Assembly (NCBI GenBank): GCA_030267965.1
Contig: BRYA01000310.1
Span: 124,001 to 188,000 of the forward strand
DNA: 64,000 nt
DNA from: Triparma columacea
Taxonomy: Eukaryota > Sar > Bolidophyceae > Parmales > Triparmaceae
Reading direction: 5' to 3'
The notes under the pieces are model-generated. The model searched no databases and was not told the origin of the DNA. It saw nothing but the letters and a program-made list of their open reading frames with translations. The stretch's first letter is position 1. Each line of letters begins with the position of its first letter. Positions 11,346 to 21,273 of the stretch are shown piece by piece. A program made the position numbers and the translations under genes.

Positions 11346-12110
11346 ATTTGTTTCTTTTCTGCAGTGAGGGTAGGGGGCAGAGGGGGTTAGAGGGGGTGCG
11401 TAGGGGAGTGGCGGGGAATTGAGGGTAGAGGAAGGATAGGGTGGAAGGTTCCTTGTTGTAAAACCAGTGCGACACATTCAGAATGATTACTTCGTGTTCG
11501 GGGAGGGCGATTCTTAGCCTCGTGGGCCATTTTGGGCATATACCATGTTCGCCAAAAGAAGGTAGTTGGCCGAAAGGGCAATATTATGGTCAATTCGTCT
11601 TGTTGTGAATTGACCGTAAATTGAGGTGTGCATTGAGTATATATCATAATCGCGTTGTTGTCAAAGCGGAGATAAAGGTCCAAGCAAAGCTGCATTTGGC
11701 TATATTGTGCAGTCGATCTTCGGGTCAATGGTGGGGGTGTTTGCTGGTAGTGGCACATTTGTCGGCATTCGTTCATCCATGAGGGCTTGTATTCGAATAA
11801 GTGGCACATTACTGAAAGAAGAAGTTGTGTTTCGCACGTTTGGAAGAGTTTGGAGGTTGAGGACTCACTGTCGATTTTGGCTTTTTCTTGATGAGGAAAT
11901 TGGGTGATGAGACATGTTGGAGAGCTCTTCAAAATTGTGATGTCGGGGGTTGGAAGCGCGTGGTTGAGCAATGGAGCGTTGGGGGGTTGCAAGCTGCGTG
12001 ATATTTAAGTTTGGCCGACGGGACGGAAGTGAAAATGAGTTTCATGCATAGAAAGTTTGAATTCAAAAGCTGGCGCTAAGAACCAGAAACGACAAGGAGG
12101 CACCCAAAGC
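11346..12110. other. 765-bp stretch without a supportable coding gene
   Basis: This stretch lies between RPL17 and the putative membrane protein at 12111-13097, both on the minus strand. It should hold the RPL17 leader, promoter and probable 5'-UTR intron. A long minus-strand open frame (11387-11992) has no recognisable motif and a composition unlike its neighbours. Nothing else supported. Confidence 0.5.
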
Positions 12111-13097
12111 TCAGGAGGGGGGAGAGGGGGGCGGGAAAGTGGGAAGTTCGAAGGATGGCGTAATGCGGAAGCCCAAAGTCGCGTCACGTCGCGTCGGGAC
12201 AGGAGAGGATGCCTGGAAATACTTAGCTGCGACAGCAGGTTCCCGGACCTGGGGAGGGGGAAGGCGAAGGAGGGGAACCACTTTATGTACTTGGAAAGAG
12301 TTAAGGGGAGGGAGGAGTAGATAGATGAGAAGAGTTTTGTGTTGTTTGTGAGAAAATAAGGCCTCTTCAAGTTTCTCGAGATTGGTTACCTGGTTGCAAC
12401 TCATGGCAATTTTTACTCCTCGTTTTGCATCCTCAAGATGTGAAAGAGTCCAGCGGTGTGTTCCGTAACCTGACACATATGTATTTCCCTTGAATGTGGC
12501 CAGATGCTCGTGCGGAGGTGGCGTGAAAGCAGAAGGAACGCATGAGCGTAAGAAGATCTCATACTCGCCAAGTAAGGAGCACACATCGAATTTTCGACGA
12601 AATGACTCGGACTCACGACAGTTTGTTGAGACGTACCGGTTTGAAGATGGGCGGTCGACTGGTATATCACGGGCATCAAAAAGAAAAACTGGAGAAGGGA
12701 GTCTTTGCTTGGCTAAGAAGTTCAAAGACTTCCAACAATTGAAGGTTGCCAGAGTGCATTCTGCAACGTCAGCAGAACGGTGAAAGCGCGACGAGATGAG
12801 AGTCTCCTCGGTAATGCCCATTGAGTTTTTTGGTCGATGGGCGATTTCAGGACAGCGGTGGTAATAGAAGGTAGGAAGAGTTGGAGGAAAGAGGGATCCG
12901 AGAGGGTCATGAGGAAATGAGTGCTTTATTTTGCTCGGCAGTTTGGGGGCAAGGATGTGGTAGAAGCCTAGAAGCGACAACACGAAAATGGAGACGATGC
13001 ATACGATGGCAGTGCATCTAACCCTAACCCATCTATAATTTGTAATCCTCAGCAGGGACACAAGCTGGTCTCTGAGCTTGAGGAGGGTTGCGAGCAT
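12111..13097 (-). CDS. Type II membrane protein, possibly exostosin-like (GT47), C-terminus unresolved
   Basis: A short basic N-terminus is followed by a signal anchor (TAIVCIVSIFVLSLLGFYHI, about residues 30-50) and a luminal region. The block HLATFKGNTYVSGYGTHRWT resembles the substrate-side motif of exostosin-type GT47 enzymes (L-x-F-K-G...Y...G.G...R), but similarity is weak. A good GT donor (GTAACC at 12389) follows CNQ at 12390, so the open frame down to 12111 may be partly intron. No downstream exon carrying the usual GT47 nucleotide-binding half was found, so the protein may be truncated or continue through exons I cannot place. The in-frame ATG at 13232 is also possible but lies 15 bases from the divergent gene; 13097 is preferred. 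Confidence 0.5.
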   Translation of the reverse strand: MLATLLKLRDQLVSLLRITNYRWVRVRCTAIVCIVSIFVLSLLGFYHILAPKLPSKIKHSFPHDPLGSLFPPTLPTFYYHRCPEIAHRPKNSMGITEETLISSRFHRSADVAECTLATFNCWKSLNFLAKQRLPSPVFLFDARDIPVDRPSSNRYVSTNCRESESFRRKFDVCSLLGEYEIFLRSCVPSAFTPPPHEHLATFKGNTYVSGYGTHRWTLSHLEDAKRGVKIAMSCNQVTNLEKLEEALFSHKQHKTLLIYLLLPPLNSFQVHKVVPLLRLPPPQVREPAVAAKYFQASSPVPTRRDATLGFRITPSFELPTFPPPSPPS

Positions 13098-13246
13098 TTT
13101 CTTGAATTGGAGACGTCGTGTATATCGAATGCGAGAGGGTAAACGTCTGAGGAACAAACTAAGAAATTCCCTCGTAAAGTCACTCTGAAGGGGCTTCCAA
13201 GGGTTTTTCCTTGGAAATCTCTGATCCTTCATTCCGAATTTTAAGT

Positions 13247-14536
13247 ATGTCAACCCTACCAATTCCCCCATTATCTGCGCTGCCTCCTGCTTCTAATGCC
13301 GCGAATACTTCGCTGCGTTGGACCGCTCATCGGCATCATGAGTCGTTGCAGACCTTTCTCCGCATGAACTCAACCCTGTCGCAGGAGCTGGAAGAGTTGA
13401 AAGGTTCTAAAAATACACTTACTCAGGATGATGCTGCGTTAATGGTTGCAGATATCCGTAATGAGATGGAGAAAACTGTTGATGCGCTAAAGTTGCGGTT
13501 GGAAGGATGTCAAACCCAGCTTTCGAGACAAAAAGGGGAGCTTGATGCCAAGGACTTGAAAATGCAAGAGCTTCAGGGCAGTAGTGCGTCTTCGTTAGCA
13601 GCCTTGACTGCAGAGATTGAAAGTCTTAGAGGGAAGGTTGGTAATGTGGAGTCTGAAAACGCTTCTCTGAGGAGTGAAAGGGGGGACCAAGACGGGGATA
13701 TAGAGAGGCTTCGTATTTTGAACGAAGAGCTGGAGCTGGAGAACCAGGTGGGTCATCATCGCTCTTAAGTTGGCTAAAGCACCTCGTTGGTACTTCACTC
13801 ACTCTCACTACCCTGCTCTGCCCGCTAGCGTCTCAATGAGAGTAACACTGTGAAACAAACAACTATAAAGGCTCTGCAGAAGACGCTCCACGACATCAAA
13901 GCCGAAACCCAAAAGAGCGGTACTGAACTCGCACACGTTGAAGCCCGGTGGGCAAAGGCGATGGAAGACATGAAAAAGTCGATGATGGGAGACAACAAAC
14001 GAAGGGTCAATCAAATGGAAGAGGAGATGATGCTGCTTAGGACGGAACTTGAGAACACGAAAGAGAGATACACTGCAATGGAGCGCAAGGTTGAGAAGGG
14101 GGGTCTGCTGCTGGTGAAAGAGAGGGAAGGTAGAGAGAGTGCCCAGGAACAGTTCAAGATCACAATCGATGCCCTTGAGAAGGATTTGGAAAACTCCAAA
14201 GCTGCCAGTGCTAGTGATATTGAAAAGCTTAATGCCGTCATCGTAGAGCTAAGAGACAAAATAGCTCGCTTGGAAGGGCAGCCTAAGGAAGCTGTAGTCC
14301 CTGATGGAAGCAAATTTCAAATGTACGTGGACTTGAAGACCAAAAACGCAATGCTGGCAAAGCAACTAAAGAAAGAAAAAGAAAGAGCAGTAGTCGGAGG
14401 GGCTAATGGAGGGGGGCAGCGGCGAATGTCCAGGGCTAGACCTGAGGATGGAGGGAGCAGTGTAGCAAGGACTTCGTCTGTGCCTGTGACGGGGAGGGCT
14501 GGTGGTGGAAAGAGGCCTGAGGAAATATATCGATGA
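13247..14536 (+). CDS. Coiled-coil protein, unknown function
   Basis: Two exons, 13247-13747 and 13829-14536, joined by an 81-bp GT-AG intron in phase 0; 402 residues. After about 40 Ala/Pro/Ser-rich residues it is an almost continuous heptad-type coiled coil (LSQELEELKGSKN, IRNEMEKTVDALKLRLEGCQ, KITIDALEKDLEN). It closes with a basic Gly/Ser/Arg-rich tail. No catalytic motif seen. Such proteins often act in cytoskeletal, basal-body or trafficking scaffolds, but nothing here decides. Divergent from the minus-strand membrane protein at 12111-13097. Confidence 0.75.
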
Positions 14537-14627
14537 AAAAATCTTTCGTTCACGCGTTTTTGTTGCACTATATATGGGTAAGTTTTCCTTAATTTATTCA
14601 TCGCTCAAAGTACCAACCATTTCCGTT

Positions 14628-17083
14628 TCAAGTCCCCGTCCTGCCCGCCATGGCCCTGCCAAGCCTCCTCATTACCGTTGTTGAACCGTAGGCGTTATCA
14701 CTCCAATTGTAATCGTCGTTGTTCAATCCCACATCTTCGAACCAAACGACGTGAATGCTTTCAGCGAATGTGGCTAACATGGTCGCAATCATGACGACAA
14801 GAAACGTGACCCCTGCCCAATAGGTGAGCTTCTTGTCTTTGAGGAGCTCTTGCTGGTCGGCCTGGTTCTTCGGAATGAGATGAATCAGCACAAGAGGGAG
14901 GGGTGCCACGACAGTACAGAGGAGACTGAGGTTGAAGATGCCCTGGAAGTCCCCCTCAATGAGGGTCTCCTCGTCGACGTCCCAGACTTGCGTAAGAGCG
15001 GTGCTGACGTCGAAGGCCACAGTTCCAGCTAGGTTGCTGAATGTAGTGAGCATGGCATAGGTTGTGCCCTCGGCGCCCACGGGACAAAGACCTAGGTACA
15101 TGATGCACATTGGAAGAAACTAGTGTGGGGGGGAAGATGTTGGTGGGTGGACGACAGTGAGTTCTTCTGACAGCTCTTTACAAGTTCGTTTGTATATACG
15201 TTCACGTTTCGCAGTGTAGCGGTCGACAGAATAATTGTCGGCCAGTATTTGATATTGACTGCATGTTCAGGTGATTACAGTAAGTTACTGTAGTATAATG
15301 CATGCTCACCTGAATTCCAATCAAGAACTCCTGAACTCCATCGTCTCCAAGCGCAAACACCAAGTCTGGAATACCCCACTCCGCATTCTTCCCCGTTGTC
15401 AGACAAAGCTGAAGCAGTCCGATGCACACGTTGACAGAGGAACAAACAACAAACACAAACCTCCAGCTACTGTCGAAAAAGTACTTCTTGTAAGACATGA
15501 TCCCGAACCAAGTCATTAGGCTGGCAACTACCCCCAGTATTCCAATTTCCCAGGCCTTGAAACCTAGTCCTTCAACCAGGAACGACATCCAGGCAGCATT
15601 CGCAATCTGGAGAGCGTTGAAAAAGTAAATGAACGTCATTGGCTGCCAAACGGCGCGGAGTTGGACTGTGCCGAAGAGGTCGTTGCATTGAGCAATGAAG
15701 CCCTTGGGCTTGCACTCGTCGGACAATTCGACCATGTAGGGAAGGAAGGGGAAGAAGAAAACCAGTACGAAGAGCCCGTTGAGGAGAAAAATTGAGCTCA
15801 TAGACAGGTAATGTTCCCAGTCGCCCTTATTGTACACGACAGCACCGATTGCGGCCCCAACGGTCGAGCCAAAGAATCGTATGATGTACCCCTGACTCTG
15901 CAAAGTGCCCGTCCTTTCTTCGAAACGGCTCCTCTCGACGATGAGCGCGTCCGTCATGACGTCCGCAAGCATGTAGAAGCTCGTCATGAGGAAAACGCAC
16001 GTAATGCAAAGTCCCACACTAGGCTCGCCAGCAAGCGCCAGGATAATGTTGCACACCATGTAACCAATCCAGCCGATTGCGAGGTAGGGCTTCCTTCTCT
16101 CACCCATGATTGGTAGACAGTCTGACATAAATCCGTAGATTACCTTGAAGCACCACGGCACGGCCATGACAGTGAAAAGGACGTTAACTTCAGCTGGTGT
16201 CGCGCCGAGGTCTACAATGAAGTATACTATGAGAGGAGTACGAAGAAGCTGAAGAGCGACACCGACACAAAAGTAAGACATGGGTAGACCCATATTCGGG
16301 AGAGAGTAGAAATCTTTCAGCCACTCGGGCACGTTGTGACTGGCATGCCCTTCGGTAAATCCAGGTGCTAAGGGCTCGTAGTACTTGAACCCGAGATTCT
16401 CGTACATTATGACTGACGTGAAGGCAATAAAGCCGTCACTCGCTTTGCCGTACCACTTTGTCTTCCTATAAGCTCGTGTGTGCCTGGAAAAGGACATAAT
16501 GTCGGCAACGCTCTTTGCAGAAGATGGGTCGAAGGAGGTGGAAGGAGCGGGAAGACTTTCGTTGTCGACTTGCGTTACTAGGTATGGCCCCTTGAAATAG
16601 GGGACGCGGACCCCTTCAGAATTATACAGTGGTCTGGAATGGATGTTTGACATTTCGAACATCTAGAATTTTTTAGGGAGAGTATCGAGGTGTTAGGGCA
16701 GTTGTTATTTCGAGAGGGGGGGGTAAATTTTAGCTATGTGGTGTCATAATCATCCAAAGGCTCTCAAAAGCACCTCAATGTCGAAGTCAAAGGCAAGAAT
16801 AACATTTACAACCGATCAGAGCGGCTGCGCCAGGCATTGTTTGTTCTTCAAAGTAGCTTACATAATCTTTGACCGATACCGCCCAGGCCCATCATGGAAC
16901 GGTGTGTCGAGGACACATAAAAAATTAAAAACGTCTCCCACTCCTCCTCTCTCTCATTCAAAAAGGTCAACCTCCCCATGACCCATGCTCCAAGATACTC
17001 ACCTGATAACTTTGGTCGCCGGTTGTGTCGACGCTGTCCGTCATTTCTACGTACCCTTGATTGGGGTCTCGAGATGAAGACAT
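14628..17083 (-). CDS. Folate-biopterin transporter (BT1/FBT family)
   Basis: Major-facilitator-related transporter of the BT1 family, which moves folates or pterins across plasma or plastid membranes. Exons: 17083-17003 (from MSSSRDPNQ), 16662-15310 and 15119-14628, all phase 0 with GT-AG borders; about 641 residues. Twelve or so hydrophobic segments are visible. Family features include GLPMSYFCVGVALQLLRTPL in the first membrane helices, PWCFKVIYGFMSDCLPIMGE with the D-C-x-P-I-x-G-x-R-R-K-P-Y loop, and DVMTDALIVERSRFE. The N-terminus is long and polar with no obvious plastid leader. Substrate is inferred from family only. Confidence 0.88.
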
Positions 17084-17286
17084 CAGATAAAATAAAACAA
17101 AGTGCACTTCATTTCCCCCAAAATTTCACATCACGGTTGTATTACTCGGGTTAATATCTATTTTTACTTCTCTCCGCGCTCCTGCCTTTGTTATCTCCGT
17201 ATTTTCTTCTTAAAAGGCGCACAACCGAAGAACTTGTTAGGGCCGTTCCAACTCGCTCTCCTGTTTATTATTTTCAGAGTGAAATC

Positions 17287-20200
17287 ATGGGTCGACACGC
17301 GCCTATTCTCCCCACATTTGATGTCCTGTTGTATCAGTGCTCTGCAACCATCCTCCATCCCATAGTTACAAACGGAAAGGTGGAGAACAGCTACACAGTC
17401 ATTGGCAAAGGCGGCCAAGATTCTGGAATTGTTTTGAAGGTCAAGACGGTGAATAACGGGGTGGTTTTCTTATATTGTATGAGGGGTTTTGTGTATTACC
17501 ACAGCCTTCTCCACGCCTCTGTGCGCGCTAATCCCAGTGTTTCTCACAATGCTACCTCCCTGCGTTCCTCAGTGAAAGGCCTCCACGTGACTTCGGTAAA
17601 GAGTTTGGGGGAGGAGAAGGGTCTGAGGATCGAGGGTGAGGGGTTCTGGGTTGAGTGTAGGGGGTGGGGGGGGGGAGAAGTCGTGTGGGAGGGTGCTAAG
17701 GGAGGTGGAAGGGTTGGGAAGAAGGTGGGTACTTGGCAAGGCAAGACAACAAGTGAAACGAAGCGAGATATACTCTAAAGCAAGTCAGCCTTTGCTCATC
17801 TTTTTCGCCCTCTCTCCGTCGTCGTAGAAGAAGAAGGTGGACAAGAAGTCCAATGATGAAGTAAAAGTAGAATTGGAGGGGGGGGGGGAGGGGGAGGAGT
17901 TGAAGAACGGGAAAGGCGACAAAGGTGGCGATGAGACATTGACATCCGTGACAAAAGTGATCGAGGGAATCGCTAGACCGTTCTTTGCCCCAAAGCCTGG
18001 GAAGGGAAAGGTGATCTCTCAGCTGCTGAAGCCACCATCGCCCTTCTCGCGATATTCTTCCACTTTCATAGCACATGCAGTTGCTCTGTATGCCAAAAGG
18101 GAGGAGGTCGAGATAGATGCCAAAGGAGAGGTTGGTGAGAGCGCAACGGAAAATATTTGGGCTGGCTTCCCTGAGTTTTTCGAAAGTATTCAGAAGGAAG
18201 TCATTGGCGGTGGTGGCTTAGGTCAGTGCGGGTGTGCTGACGTTTGTTGGGTTGTGTATGAAAACATTGGGGGGGAGGGGGGGGGCGCAGAGATGATAAT
18301 GACGCTAGCCTCCCCTTTCGAAATTGCGGGAGGGAAGAAAGAGGCTGGAGACTTCCTATCGCACATTGGAAAGGGGATGGAGAACAGGTCCAGGCTTGAA
18401 GGTCTATTGAGGTTCGAAGATGTTAAGGGAAAGAATGACGACAGGATGAAAGCCTTGGAAAGAAACCTGAACGCAAAGTGCAACCTATTAGAGTTTCAGG
18501 CGCTGCACTGCTCCATCAGTGGATGGTTGTGTTCTCGACATGAGGTGCTTGTCAAGGAGATCTTGGGGGTAATAAAGATGGGGATCGAGAGCGGGGAGAA
18601 ATGGAAAGACATGGAAGAGCTCATTGACAGGCAAAGGAAAGCAGGAAACCCAGCGGCAAACGCAGTGAAAGAAGTACGATGGGATAAAGGGGAAGTTGTA
18701 GTCGACTGGACTGGCGTAGAGGGCGAGGGAGTAATCGAAAGGTGGGAAGAAGAAGAGGGGGAAGAATGCAAAGTTGACTGGAATGGATTCAACAAGAAAG
18801 AAAGGAAGACTGTGGCTGCGCTCTATGAATGTACCCTGAATGTCTCCCACTCAGCTGGTGGTAACGTGAGGGGATACTACGACAAGAGGGCCGAGGCTCG
18901 GAAGAAGATCGACGGAGTAAAGGAGAATGAAGGGAAGGCAAAGGTGGCAGCTGTAAGGAGAAACGCCAAGAAGGAACTCGAGGCAAAGGAGAAACTGAAA
19001 GCAGTTGCTCGGGGTGATAGGGACAGGATTAGGGGGGAGGTTGGAGGGGTCGAGGAAAGGATGAAGGGCGTGAAATGGAGCGTCAGCCAAGAGGGGTACT
19101 TGTGGATTTGGACGGAGATCAAAAAGGAAATGCAGAAGGCCTTTGAAAGGTATGTGAATGATGGTGACATCATCGTTGGAAATCCCGAGGAGGAAGGGTG
19201 GGCGTTCATTATTGCAAAGACGAATAAAAATGGAGAGAGATTGACGGTGGGAGAAAGGGTGAAGGAAGAGGTTGGAAGCTTTGTGAGTACGAGGTGGAAA
19301 GGATGGAAGAGAAAAGAAATAGGAAGATACTGGACGGCCGAGGTGTCAAAGTGCACTCTACTTGACGTAAGTGGGAGGAGGGTAGAGGGGGTCAGAGTCA
19401 TGGGGAGAAAATTTGAGGGTCGCGGGGGACTTGACGTGGGCGTCGGTGTGCTGTTTCGGACGAAGAGGAGTAGGCCTTGGGTCGAAAAGGAGGAGTGTGC
19501 AGTTTGGATGGATGGAGAGAGAGAAAAGCTACAAGGTGGTGAAACCGAACCGAGTACAAAATGTGCACCAACAGAAGATCCCATTCAAACCAGAGACTCA
19601 ACGGCCACGACGACATGCGATGTTAGTCCTGCCGAGTCTCTGAACGATTTGCCTTCAACGGATCCAGAATCGGCTATACCTGACCCCGAGCTTCCTTCGA
19701 GCGCTGTTAGTCCTTTCTCCCTTCCTCCTTCTCCTCAAACAAAGAAAAAGGGCCTCAGTGCGCACGACCGTAAAATGATCAAGAAGTACGGAAGCCTTGA
19801 GGCGGCAGCAGAGGCTAAATCTAAGCAGGTTGCTGAGGCGGCAGCTTCGAGGGAGAGAAAGGAGAAGGAGAAGGAGGAGTCGGCACCACGAGAAACTAAG
19901 AGGCAAGAACTTCAAAAGCAGACGGTTAAGAAGAAGAAACTCTCCAAGAAAAAACAGAGAAAATACGATGACCAGGACGACGAAGATAGGATGAACGCAA
20001 TGATTGCCCTCCACGGCAACAGGGTGGTGCATGAGAAGGCTGAGGTTGAGGGAGAAGCTTCTACTCAAGAAATTGACCGTGACACTTTGGAGGTGTTATC
20101 CGATCTTCCTCTAGAAGTCCAATCAGCTTCAAGGTCACTTCTCTCCAAAGTGTTGATTCCATCTGCTGCCTTCTCGTGCATCCAGACCCTCGAAGCGGTC

Positions 20201-20704
20201 CCCAAGATGCTTGCAGCGCTTTCGCGATTCGAGGAAATTATGTCGAGTGCAAGTGACACGAAGGCTGCCGACGATGTTGGGAAGTCGTTCATGGGCGTTG
20301 TGAGGACGATTCGGAAATTCGGCCTGGAAGCAGCCCCCGCAAAGGATCGCACGAACGATATGGATCTATCCCAGAGAAGTCCCTTTGACCCCTCTCCTTC
20401 GCTTTCCTACTGGACCCCAACCCCGTCACCCGCCGACGATATCCTGTACGCAAAGATTGTCCTCGGGAATGCGCACGCTATGAAAGCTTGGAAGTACAAG
20501 GTCAAGCTCGTGCCAGGGACAGGCAAAAGAGGGAAAACCATAAAAAGCATCCGAAATTTTTGGACGAACGTCAAGTTGAGAGGATCTGAGGAGGAGCGTA
20601 AGATAAAGGAGGTAGAGATTGAGTGCATCAATGGTATAGGTGAAGAGGAGGCTGCTAATGGGTGCATAGGAGATGTTAGGTGTATGGAGAAAGGTTTCAA
20701 GTAG
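17287..20704 (+). CDS. NEMF: NEMF/Rqc2/Tae2-like ribosome quality-control protein with a divergent NFACT-N domain
   Basis: NEMF/Rqc2 binds stalled 60S subunits with Listerin and, in many lineages, adds C-terminal tails to stalled nascent chains. Exons 17287-17724 and 17828-20704; about 1,104 residues. The middle matches the family: ALERNLNAKCNLLEFQALHC, AGNPAANAVKEV, the coiled coil starting YYDKRAEARKKIDGVKENEG, then the NFACT-R region (KGVKWSVSQEGYLWIWTE, GDIIVGNPEEEGWAFI, AVWMDGER). The tail has Lys/Glu-rich repeats and a C-terminal NFACT-C block (YKVKLVPGTGKRGKTIKS). The first ~150 residues are poorly conserved. Where NEMF carries the Asp-Arg pair, this protein reads SLGEEKGLRIEGEG, so the tailing motif appears absent. 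Additional unrecognised introns in the first exon are possible. Confidence 0.85.
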
Positions 20705-21035
20705 AGAGTTGAGAGAGGGGGGGGAAAGTCATGTAGAAGTTGGAACGAAAACGCTATGTACAGAGGTGTGTCGGCTATAAGCAATCGATCAGACTTTGAT
20801 GAACATCAAATTGCTTATATTTTACCACATTTGAAGATATACATCTAAGCAATTCCGTGCAAATTAAGCGCAAATTAAGCGCAAATTAAGCACAAATTTG
20901 CGCAAACAAATTAAGCAACATAGTTAGCGATGTAGATTGCTTATTTTTGGCTACTTTCTTTGAGCAATAAATTGCTTAGGAATTCCTTATTGACGTAAAT
21001 CCCCCCTTGTTCTCATGTTCTGTTGGGATATCAGG
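20705..21035. repeat. Spacer with inverted AAGCAAT/ATTGCTT motifs and an 11-bp tandem repeat
   Basis: Between NEMF and the myosin gene. It contains a perfect 9-bp inverted repeat (ATAAGCAAT at 20777-20785, ATTGCTTAT at 20810-20818). A perfect 10-bp inverted pair is also present (CTAAGCAATT at 20845-20854, AATTGCTTAG at 20970-20979). Three tandem copies of GCAAATTAAGC lie at 20859-20891. The segment is AT-rich relative to flanking genes and looks like remnants of small non-autonomous repeats. No coding potential. Confidence 0.7.
21028..21035. repeat. Left 8-bp target-site duplication of the MITE
   Basis: ATATCAGG, repeated exactly at 21215-21222 on the other side of the element. Confidence 0.85.
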
Positions 21036-21214
21036 TAGCCTATGCTCCTATAGCCAATGGCTAAAATTTTGGCTATAACTTCGCTAAAAAAGTTTATTTA
21101 ACGGCTATATATCCGCAAATGCGGCGATCTGATTGGTCCAACGGGTGTCTATTTGCCTTTGACTATAAAATTGGCTATTTCTCTGAAAACTTTTGACTAT
21201 AGGAGCATGGGCTA
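21036..21214. mobile_element. 179-bp MITE with terminal inverted repeats and 8-bp target-site duplication, hAT-like
   Basis: The left end reads TAGCCTATGCTCCTATAGCC and the reverse complement of the right end reads TAGCCCATGCTCCTATAGTC, so 18 of 20 bases match. Both ends are flanked by the same 8-mer, ATATCAGG, at 21028-21035 and 21215-21222. An 8-bp duplication and ends beginning TAG fit the hAT superfamily. The interior is AT-rich, has no open frame for a transposase, and repeats GGCTATA/TAGCC motifs in both orientations. It ends 60 bases before the myosin start codon and may lie in that promoter or leader. Confidence 0.85.
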
Positions 21215-21222
21215 ATATCAGG
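21215..21222. repeat. Right 8-bp target-site duplication of the MITE
   Basis: ATATCAGG, identical to 21028-21035. Confidence 0.85.
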
Positions 21223-21273
21223 AAAGAACCCCAAGCAAGAAGGGGAACCCAAAAGGAGAAGAAAACTGAAGCC

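Noticed and set aside
11387..11992. Long minus-strand open frame (201 codons) upstream of RPL17
   Set aside because: No recognisable motif, unusual composition, and it overlaps the likely RPL17 leader and promoter. Treated as chance.
13019..13030. Telomere-like AACCCTAACCC motif
   Set aside because: Fewer than two full repeats, inside a coding exon; expected by chance.
18877..19584. 235-codon minus-strand frame inside NEMF
   Set aside because: Mirror of the charged NEMF coiled-coil region, with the Ser/Pro/Phe bias typical of an antisense shadow.
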